Origin: Gammaproteobacteria bacterium
Lineage (GTDB): Bacteria > Pseudomonadota > Gammaproteobacteria > Arenicellales > Arenicellaceae
Direction: 5' to 3'
Assembly (NCBI GenBank): GCA_030426005.1
Contig: JAUHZM010000041.1
Span: forward strand, 1-15,060
Length of the DNA: 15,060 bases
The notes under the pieces are model-generated. The model searched no databases. It saw only the letters and a list, made by a program, of their open reading frames with translations, and was not told the origin of the DNA. A program made the translations under genes and the position numbers. This document shows positions 7,686 to 13,871 of this stretch, one piece after another (within the stretch, counting starts at the first letter, position 1; the number at the start of each line of letters is the position of its first letter).

Positions 7686-9485
7686 ATGTCTACCATTATT
7701 AATCGACGAGACCTGGACTTTTTGATGTATGAAACGCTGGGCTTGGATGCGATCCTCGCCAGCGAGCGTTATCAAGACTATGACCGTGAAGCGATTACGG
7801 CAATTTTAGATCTGGCGCAGTCTGTAGCGGAGGACCAGTTTCAGCCATTTGCCGGTCACCTGGATGAAAATGAGCCGAAATATGTCGATGGTAAGGTAGA
7901 AATCATTCCCGAGGTGAAACAAGCTCTGGCGGCCTACCGTGACGCCGGTTTGTTTCTGACTGGCTATGATCAGGACCTAGGTGGCATGCAATTGCCATGG
8001 GTGGTGCATCAAGCGCTAAACGGCATGTTTGTCACTGCCAATACGGGTGTTTCCAGCTACGCGTTTCTCACGCAGGGCGCGGCTAATATGTTGCATGCCT
8101 GCGGTTCTGAGGCGCTCAAAGCCAAGTATCTGCCAAAGATGGTCGAAGGCGAGTGGTTTGGCACTATGTGCTTATCTGAGCCGCAAGCGGGGTCATCGTT
8201 GGCGGATATACGCACTAAGGCTGAAAAGCAGGCTGATGGCAGTTACCGTATCACCGGTACCAAGATGTGGATTTCTGGTGGCGATCATGAGATGACAGAC
8301 AACATCATTCATATGGTGTTGGCAAAAGTGCCTGGTGGTCCGGCAGGCGTTAAAGGTATTTCATTATTCCTAGTGCCCAAGCACCGAGTTAACGACGATG
8401 GCTCGATTGGTGAGAGCAATAATATTGCGCTGGCGGGTCTGAATCACAAAATGGGTCACCGTGGCACCACCAACTGTTTGCTTAATTTTGGTGAAAGTGG
8501 TGACACGATCGGCTATCTGGTAGGTGAAGAAAATCAGGGCCTGGCGAATATGTTTCATATGATGAACGAAGCACGCATCGGCGTTGGTGCTGCAGCCACG
8601 GTGATCGGTTTAGGCGGTTATTTGTACTCATTGGATTATGCGCGCAACCGACCTCAAGGTCGCCATCTGACGAATAAAGACCCGAATACCCCGATGGTGA
8701 TGATCTCAGAGCATGCGGATGTCAAACGCATGTTGTTGACGCAAAAAGCTTATGTGGAAGGGGCGCAGGCGCTGATTCTGTACTCAGCCAAACTACTGGA
8801 TGAACAAAAACTCGCCAATTCAGATGCCGAGCGAACGCGTGCGGCCTTGTTATTGGATCTGTTGACGCCGATTTGTAAGTCTTGGCCGTCGGAGTTCTGC
8901 CTTGAAGCGAACAAGCTGGCGATCCAGATTTTGGGTGGTTATGGCTATACGCGTGAGTACCCGGTTGAGCGCTACTATCGAGACAATCGTTTGAACCATA
9001 TTCATGAAGGCACGCATGCGATCCATGGTTTGGATATTCTGGGGCGCAAGGTGCGTATGCATGATGGCGCAGCATTGAAAGCCTTGGCCGAAGAAATTCA
9101 ACAAAGTCTGGTCGCGGCACAATCACATGCTGAATTAGGCGCGTATTGTCAGCAACTTACTGCGGCGCTGGTTAAAGTCGAAGAAACACTGGGTGCCGTC
9201 GGCCAAGCACCTGACATGACTCTGGCGTTAGCCAATGCGACCGCGTTCTTGGATGCAATGGGGCACGTAGTTATTGCCTGGATGTGGTTAAAGCAAGCGC
9301 AGGCTGCCCTCGATGGATTGGCGAAGGGCGATGCACATGACCAAAGCTTCTACCAAGGCAAGCTTGCGGCCTGCAAGTTTTTCTTCAAATACGAATTGCC
9401 GACCGCAATCGCTAAATTCGACCTCGTCGCTGAATTAGACGATACCTTTGTGCAGATGGCTGACGCGCAATTTATCGGCAGTTAG
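7686..9485 (+). CDS. Acyl-CoA dehydrogenase (long, ~600 aa type)
   Basis: This 599-residue FAD flavoprotein introduces the alpha/beta double bond into an acyl-CoA thioester and passes electrons to ETF. It has the N-terminal helical domain, the middle beta domain with CLSEPQAGSSLADI and the TGTKMWISGG segment, and the helical C-terminal core with QILGGYGYTREYPVERYYRD. Within HIHEGTHAIHG, Glu441 corresponds to the catalytic base of the family. After about residue 460 comes the extra C-terminal helical region that marks the 600-aa subgroup, distinct from the ~380-aa classical enzymes; this subgroup includes methylmercaptopropionyl-CoA dehydrogenase (DmdC)-like proteins. That similarity alone does not establish the substrate. 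The ATG at 7686 is preceded by a purine-rich GTGAGAAG. It lies 139 bases after the synthetase and ends seven bases before a hairpin, so it appears to be the last gene of the catabolic cluster. Confidence 0.94.
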   Translation: MSTIINRRDLDFLMYETLGLDAILASERYQDYDREAITAILDLAQSVAEDQFQPFAGHLDENEPKYVDGKVEIIPEVKQALAAYRDAGLFLTGYDQDLGGMQLPWVVHQALNGMFVTANTGVSSYAFLTQGAANMLHACGSEALKAKYLPKMVEGEWFGTMCLSEPQAGSSLADIRTKAEKQADGSYRITGTKMWISGGDHEMTDNIIHMVLAKVPGGPAGVKGISLFLVPKHRVNDDGSIGESNNIALAGLNHKMGHRGTTNCLLNFGESGDTIGYLVGEENQGLANMFHMMNEARIGVGAAATVIGLGGYLYSLDYARNRPQGRHLTNKDPNTPMVMISEHADVKRMLLTQKAYVEGAQALILYSAKLLDEQKLANSDAERTRAALLLDLLTPICKSWPSEFCLEANKLAIQILGGYGYTREYPVERYYRDNRLNHIHEGTHAIHGLDILGRKVRMHDGAALKALAEEIQQSLVAAQSHAELGAYCQQLTAALVKVEETLGAVGQAPDMTLALANATAFLDAMGHVVIAWMWLKQAQAALDGLAKGDAHDQSFYQGKLAACKFFFKYELPTAIAKFDLVAELDDTFVQMADAQFIGS

Positions 9486-9491
9486 TCACAC

Positions 9492-9521
9492 ACCTCAGTC
9501 GCTCAGTTGGGCGACTGAGGT
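9492..9521 (+). terminator. 11-bp hairpin after acyl-CoA dehydrogenase
   Basis: ACCTCAGTCGC (9492-9502) and GCGACTGAGGT (9511-9521) are perfect reverse complements around an eight-base loop. The hairpin starts six bases after the stop codon. There is no real T-run afterwards (ATACTGTCCCCCTTCG follows), so it is a weak intrinsic terminator at best and may instead protect the 3' end of the mRNA or permit partial readthrough into the glucanase gene. Confidence 0.55.
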
Positions 9522-9557
9522 ATACTGTCCCCCTTCGTATACTAATAATCAAGGATC

Positions 9558-9563
9558 GGAGGG
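9558..9563 (+). promoter_or_regulatory. Shine-Dalgarno of the GH16 glucanase
   Basis: GGAGGG lies five bases before the ATG at 9569, an excellent ribosome binding site that fixes this start. Two TATACT hexamers (9521-9526 and 9538-9543) resemble -10 boxes, but neither has a credible -35 partner. Confidence 0.7.
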
Positions 9564-9568
9564 TTGGA

Positions 9569-10438
9569 ATGGGGTTGAAAAATTGGGTTTGCGGCGCGCT
9601 TTGGGTCAGTATAGCCTGGAGCTTGCTGACGGATGTGTCGGCAAAGCAGCTTAAGGCTGGCGAGCTTTTCACGCAATCGCAGGTTGCCTATGGTCGCTAT
9701 GTGGTGCGCATGCGTGCCGCCAAGGGTAGCGGCGTCATTTCTAATTTCTTTACCTACAAAAATGACTCACATGAGCCGTCGGTAATCTGGGAAGAAATCG
9801 ATGTCGAGGTGTTTGGGCGCGACAATGGTCGTCGTTGGCAAAGCAATATCATCACCGGTTACGACCCGCGCCAGATGTCGGTTCGAGAACACGGCGGTGC
9901 CGATTTTGCTGATTCGTATCACACCTTGGCGTTTGAGTGGACCCCAACCTATGTGCGCTGGCTCGTTGATGGGCGAGAAATTCGCCGTGATACCGGAGGT
10001 CAGCAAGTGGATACTCTGACCAGTCCAGCGTCGTTCCGTTTTAATATTTGGCAACCCAATATACCCAGTTGGGTGGGCCCATTCGATGCGTCGATTCTGC
10101 CCGTGCATATGTTCGTTAATTGGGTGGAGTTTCATCGCTGGACCGGCAGTGGCTTTGAGCGCGTCTGGCGGGACGACTTTAATTCTTTGTCAGGACGTTG
10201 GGTCAAAGCAACCCATACCTTCAATGAGAACAACGCCGATTTCGTTCCGCATAATGTGAATGTCAAAAATGGCTACCTGATTCTGAGTTTAACTCGAGCG
10301 GACGCGACTGGGTATCGAGGTGATCCGCCCGTGGATGGCGCTGGGCCGGGCGATACACCGGATGCGCCCGAGCCTGAAGTGCCTGAACCGCAAGTACCGC
10401 TCAACGGCGCATTAGACCTATTGTTGGAAGAAGACTGA
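9569..10438 (+). CDS. Circularly permuted GH16 beta-1,3-1,4-glucanase (lichenase-like)
   Basis: This 289-residue secreted glycoside hydrolase of family 16 is predicted to cut mixed-linkage beta-glucan. A signal peptide ends near residue 25 (VSA before KQLKAG). The active site WEEIDVEVFG supplies the predicted nucleophile Glu76, Asp78 and acid/base Glu80. The order of the fold is unusual. The mature protein begins with the segment that is central in Bacillus lichenases (YGRYVVRMR), continues through EWTPTYVRWLVDG, and reaches the normal C-terminal strand NWVEFHRW. Only then, at about 196-242, comes the strand block that is N-terminal in Bacillus enzymes (DDFNSLSGRWVKA, then NVNVKNGYLILSLT). 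This matches the natural permutation known for the Fibrobacter succinogenes enzyme. A Pro/Glu-rich tail follows (PEPEVPEPQVP, about 265-278), ending in an acidic LLLEED. No other polysaccharide genes are nearby. Exact substrate (lichenan, laminarin or other) remains inferred. Confidence 0.88.
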   Translation: MGLKNWVCGALWVSIAWSLLTDVSAKQLKAGELFTQSQVAYGRYVVRMRAAKGSGVISNFFTYKNDSHEPSVIWEEIDVEVFGRDNGRRWQSNIITGYDPRQMSVREHGGADFADSYHTLAFEWTPTYVRWLVDGREIRRDTGGQQVDTLTSPASFRFNIWQPNIPSWVGPFDASILPVHMFVNWVEFHRWTGSGFERVWRDDFNSLSGRWVKATHTFNENNADFVPHNVNVKNGYLILSLTRADATGYRGDPPVDGAGPGDTPDAPEPEVPEPQVPLNGALDLLLEED

Positions 10439-10502
10439 ATCACGCCACCATGACGATTCTGTCAAATCTGTAATACCTCTCGTTCACTTGTTAAGGAGTA
10501 CA

Positions 10503-10538
10503 ATGCGGATTCTTTGTACAACTCAACCTCACACATAA
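10503..10538 (+). CDS. Possible 11-codon leader ORF upstream of the YceI gene
   Basis: AAGGAG at 10493-10498 sits four bases before an ATG that opens the short frame MRILCTTQPHT and stops eight bases before the YceI start. The site is stronger than the one for the YceI gene itself, and the frame differs from that gene. An inverted repeat, GTACAA (10498-10503) with TTGTAC (10514-10519), overlaps the start codon and could modulate initiation. It may be a translated leader that couples or tunes YceI expression. Alternatively the TACAAT at 10499-10504 could be a -10 promoter box, in which case the Shine-Dalgarno would not be transcribed; no good -35 was found. Confidence 0.3.
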   Translation: MRILCTTQPHT

Positions 10539-10546
10539 AAGGCTTT

Positions 10547-11185
10547 ATGAACATTAAAAATACCCTGCGTCAAAAAATCCTGATCGCATTGACGGCGGTC
10601 ATGATGGTTCCTTTCTCCAACAGCATGGCTGCGTCACTCAGTGACATGCCGTCTGGTGCGTATGACCTCGATCTAACCCATGCCAGCGTGCTGTGGAAAG
10701 TCAGTCACTTGGGATTCTCAACCTATATTGGTCGCTTCGAAAACTTCGATGCGGATTTAGCCCTGGACACCAGCGACTTTAGCAAGAGCTCCGTCGACGT
10801 GGAAATTCAGGTTGATTCATTGGAAACCGCGTTCCCGTTCCCTGAGAAAGAAGACTTCAACAAGAAGTTATCGATGGAATGGTTCAAAGGCGGCGAATTT
10901 CCAACCATCAATTTCGTATCTAAGAAAGTCAGTGCCTTGGCGGAAGACAACACCTTCACAATCGAAGGTGATCTGACGCTGATGGGCAACACGCACCCAG
11001 TGACATTGGATGCGAAGCTAAATGGTTTCACGCCAAGTCACCCATTCAAAAAAGTGCCATTGATTGGTTTTTCTGCGGTAACAACGCTCGATCGTACGGT
11101 CTGGGGCTTAAGCAACTACGCGCCGAACATCGGTGCTGACGTGAAAGTCGAAATCGAAGGCGAGTTCACAATGGAAGCGAAGTAA
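10547..11185 (+). CDS. YceI-family periplasmic protein
   Basis: This 212-residue protein has a signal peptide (Lys/Arg-rich start, hydrophobic core to about residue 23, cleavage near SMA at 26-28) and a full YceI-like domain. Recognisable parts are YDLDLTHASVLWKVSHLGFSTYIGRF at the front, DFFxNxKxP-region equivalents DFNKKLSMEWF and EFPTINFVSKKV in the middle, and the GDLTLMGNTHPVTLD strand pair. Members form a lipocalin-like beta-barrel; a structurally studied homologue binds a polyprenyl molecule, and many are stress- or pH-induced, but the role here is unknown. I chose ATG 10547 with AAAGG just upstream; an in-frame TTG at 10514 would add 11 residues and spoil the signal peptide. It is 108 bases after the glucanase gene and is closed by a strong hairpin. 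Confidence 0.93.
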   Translation: MNIKNTLRQKILIALTAVMMVPFSNSMAASLSDMPSGAYDLDLTHASVLWKVSHLGFSTYIGRFENFDADLALDTSDFSKSSVDVEIQVDSLETAFPFPEKEDFNKKLSMEWFKGGEFPTINFVSKKVSALAEDNTFTIEGDLTLMGNTHPVTLDAKLNGFTPSHPFKKVPLIGFSAVTTLDRTVWGLSNYAPNIGADVKVEIEGEFTMEAK

Positions 11186-11205
11186 TCGCAATTAACTCTC
11201 AAAAA

Positions 11206-11237
11206 AGGCCAGCGATTGTGTGTGCAATCGCTGGCCT
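11206..11237 (+). terminator. Perfect 13-bp hairpin, probable bidirectional terminator
   Basis: AGGCCAGCGATTG (11206-11218) and CAATCGCTGGCCT (11225-11237) are exact reverse complements around a TGTGTG loop, 20 bases after the YceI stop. The + side is followed by CTCTCTATTTG, only moderately T-rich. The left side carries AAAAA (11201-11205), so the - strand transcript would have a clean U-run. It most likely ends YceI transcription and may also block antisense transcription coming from the right. Confidence 0.75.
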
Positions 11238-11351
11238 CTCTATTTGATTGGGCGGATAATATTCTCGATCAAGACTTTCCCTCGGGATTTCGTTATTCTC
11301 ACACGTTTATAGCAGCCACTCAGGAATCGAGTGCTTTTTCGATCACACCTT
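11238..11351 (+). other. Intergenic region before MMPL transporter
   Basis: About 114 bases separate the hairpin from the transporter ATG. A promoter is expected here because a terminator precedes it, but I found no pair of boxes at proper spacing (GATAAT at 11255-11260 lacks a -35). AGGA at 11322-11325 sits five bases before an in-frame GTG at 11331, so translation may start there rather than at the ATG at 11352. Confidence 0.35.
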
Positions 11352-13868
11352 ATGTCTCAATCAAACTCCCTTTACGACACCCTGGTCTTCCGTCACGCGA
11401 AATGGGTGTTGCTGTTCTTTATTCTGATTGCCGGAGCGTTATCACCGTATGCGAAAGAGTTTCGGCTGGATGCGTCGTCGGACTCCTTAGTGCTGGAAAA
11501 TGATGCGTCGTTAAAATACTTCCGTGAGGTCGTCAGTAAATACGCCGGTGATGAGCTGTTGTTGGTCACTTATACGCCAACAGGCGACTTATTTGCACAG
11601 GAAACCTTGGATGACTTGAGTGCCTTGCGTGAAAAGTTGCTTAAGCTGGATCAGGTTAAATCGATTATTTCGATCCTCGATGCGCCGCTAACACAAAGCC
11701 CGCCGGTGACTCTGGCTGAACTTGCTACCAACCCACAAACACTGCGCGATGCGCGCACCAACATTGAGCTGGCGAAGAAAGAGTTTACCGACAGTGCCCT
11801 GTACAGCGATCTATTAGTTAGCGATGACCTGTCGACCACGGCGATTGTGATGTCATTGGCAGGTGATGCAGAAGTGTCCGCTTTGCTAGATAAACGTAAT
11901 GCCTTACGTGAAAAACGCGCCGAAGGCGGTTTGTCGAAAGCCGAAGCATTAGAACTTGAGGCAATCACCAAAGAGCATCAGGTCAAAGCCGATGCAGCAC
12001 AGGCTCGACAAGCAGCGATGATTGCTGAAGTGCGCGGCATCATGCAGGAGCATGAGGCAAATGCCAAGTTGTTCCTCGGCGGGCTACCCATGATCGTGGC
12101 CGACTCCGTGGCATATATTAACGCCGATGTGTTGACCTTTGGTTTAGCTGCGCTGGCGGTCATTGTGCTGATCTTGACAATCGCGTTCCGGCAGTTTGGC
12201 TGGATCGTCATGCCACTCATCAACTGTGCCGCCACCGGCTTTATTATCGTGTGCCTGCTCGGCTTGTTGAACTGGCCGATCTCTGTGGTGTCCTCTAACT
12301 TTTTGTCATTGTTGCTGATCATTACGCTGTCATTGAACATTCACTTGATCGTGCGTTATCGCGAGTTAGCGAAGCTGCATCCAGATCACGATCAGACGGC
12401 CTTGCTAAGCAGCACAGTGCGTTCAAAATTCATTCCGTGTCTGTACACTGCGTTGACCACGATTGTGGCCTTTGCTTCGTTGATTGTCAGCGGTATTCGC
12501 CCAGTCATCGATTTTGGCTGGATTATGTGTTTGGGTATCGTGGTCGCGTTTATTACCACCTTCACCTTGTTCCCTGCCTTGGCCGTGTGGATGCGGCCGC
12601 GCGCCGTCAAACACAATCGAGACGCATTGAGCAAGGTTATTCTCAATGGTGCTCAGGCGATGCACCAGCGTGGCGTTGTCGTCAGTTTGTTTTTCACGCT
12701 TGTCACCGTTGCGGCCATCTATGGAATCGCCAATCTCACGGTGGAAAACCGCTTCATTGACTATTTCAAACCCGACACCGAAATCTATCAAGGTATGGTT
12801 GAAATTGATGAACAGCTTGGTGGTACCACACCGATGGACATTATCCTGGACGCACCACCGGAGTTTCTGGCTGCTAAATCTGCAGTAGAGAGTGCACCAG
12901 AAGAGCAGGAAGAAGACGAGTTCGACGAAGATGATTTCTTTGATGAGTTCGAAGACGAACCCGGCGACAATATTGTGATTTCATCGTACTGGTTCAACAA
13001 ACAGGGCTTGGACAAACTCAAGGCAATTCAGCGTTCATTGGATGCGATTCCAGCAACTGGCAAGGTAATGAGTTTAGCCACCAGTATGAGCGTGTTCGAA
13101 GGTCTACGCGATCAAGGGCCAATGGATAATATCGACTTGTCGTTTATGCTCACCGTATTGTCAGACGACAATAAAAAGACCTTGATCGACCCATACCTAT
13201 CTGAAGACGGCAACCAGACGCATATTAATATTCGTGTGTTTGAAACATTTCGCGGCCTTGATCGTGACCAGTTGATTAGCGATATCCGAACCATGTTAAT
13301 TGAAGAGCATGGTTTGCAGGATGAGCAAATCAATATCTCCGGCATGGTGGTGTTGTACAACAATATGTTGAACTCACTGTTCAATTCACAAATCATGACG
13401 TTGGGCACCGTGTTTGTGGTGATTTTCTTGATGTTTATCGTGCTGTTTCGCAGCGTGAAGCTGGCGTTGATCAGCATTATCCCGAACGTATTCTCAGCGG
13501 CGGTGGTGTTGGGCATCATGGGCATCTTCTCGATTCCACTGGATTTAATGACCATTACCATTGCGGCGATTAGTGTGGGAATCGCGGTGGATAACTCGAT
13601 CCACTTTGTGCATCGTTACCGTGATGAAATGGGTGAGCGGGCCGAGAATCGAGCCGCGATTAACTCGGCCACCCTGAACGTCGGTCAAGCGATGTTCTAC
13701 ACCACTTTGGTGATCACCGCCGGGTTCTTGATCATGGTGTTTTCAAACTTCGTGCCTACCATGTATTTTGGCGTGTTAACCGGTATTGCCATGGTCACTG
13801 CGTTGATTGCGAATCTGGTTATGTTGCCGATGTTGGTGGGCGCCATCAAACCAATCGCGGATGCTTAA
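11352..13868 (+). CDS. RND-superfamily MMPL transporter
   Basis: This 838-residue inner-membrane protein has the two-half RND layout: TM1 at about 17-33, a large periplasmic domain to about 255, a TM bundle, then a second TM1-loop-bundle repeat. Members export lipids or hydrophobic compounds using the proton gradient. In the second half the TM4 motif GIAVD (743-747) supplies the usual proton-relay Asp747. The equivalent position in the first half aligns to Ser327 (IITLS then LNIHLIVRYRE), so the halves are asymmetric. Residues 517-539 in the second periplasmic loop are extremely acidic (16 of 23 Asp/Glu). The first loop has a Lys/Glu/Ala-rich helical stretch at about 175-240 likely to be coiled. 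The start is uncertain: ATG 11352 fits the family's usual N-terminus but has no Shine-Dalgarno, while GTG 11331 has AGGA and adds seven residues. The peptidase gene starts three bases downstream, so the two are probably co-transcribed. Substrate unknown. Confidence 0.9.
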   Translation: MSQSNSLYDTLVFRHAKWVLLFFILIAGALSPYAKEFRLDASSDSLVLENDASLKYFREVVSKYAGDELLLVTYTPTGDLFAQETLDDLSALREKLLKLDQVKSIISILDAPLTQSPPVTLAELATNPQTLRDARTNIELAKKEFTDSALYSDLLVSDDLSTTAIVMSLAGDAEVSALLDKRNALREKRAEGGLSKAEALELEAITKEHQVKADAAQARQAAMIAEVRGIMQEHEANAKLFLGGLPMIVADSVAYINADVLTFGLAALAVIVLILTIAFRQFGWIVMPLINCAATGFIIVCLLGLLNWPISVVSSNFLSLLLIITLSLNIHLIVRYRELAKLHPDHDQTALLSSTVRSKFIPCLYTALTTIVAFASLIVSGIRPVIDFGWIMCLGIVVAFITTFTLFPALAVWMRPRAVKHNRDALSKVILNGAQAMHQRGVVVSLFFTLVTVAAIYGIANLTVENRFIDYFKPDTEIYQGMVEIDEQLGGTTPMDIILDAPPEFLAAKSAVESAPEEQEEDEFDEDDFFDEFEDEPGDNIVISSYWFNKQGLDKLKAIQRSLDAIPATGKVMSLATSMSVFEGLRDQGPMDNIDLSFMLTVLSDDNKKTLIDPYLSEDGNQTHINIRVFETFRGLDRDQLISDIRTMLIEEHGLQDEQINISGMVVLYNNMLNSLFNSQIMTLGTVFVVIFLMFIVLFRSVKLALISIIPNVFSAAVVLGIMGIFSIPLDLMTITIAAISVGIAVDNSIHFVHRYRDEMGERAENRAAINSATLNVGQAMFYTTLVITAGFLIMVFSNFVPTMYFGVLTGIAMVTALIANLVMLPMLVGAIKPIADA

Positions 13869-13871
13869 GTG

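Noticed and set aside
8722..9126. 134-codon minus-strand frame
   Set aside because: It is antisense to the well-conserved C-terminal core of the acyl-CoA dehydrogenase, including the catalytic Glu region, and has no plausible domain.
5882..9485. DMSP demethylation genes (DmdB and DmdC)
   Set aside because: The synthetase plus ~600-aa dehydrogenase pair superficially fits, but there is no DmdA or DmdD nearby and both families are broad, so the name is not justified.
9521..9543. Promoter for the glucanase gene based on two TATACT boxes
   Set aside because: No -35-like hexamer lies 16-18 bases upstream of either box.
10514..10546. TTG start for the YceI protein
   Set aside because: It would put eleven polar residues before an otherwise normal signal peptide, and ATG 10547 has AAAGG upstream.
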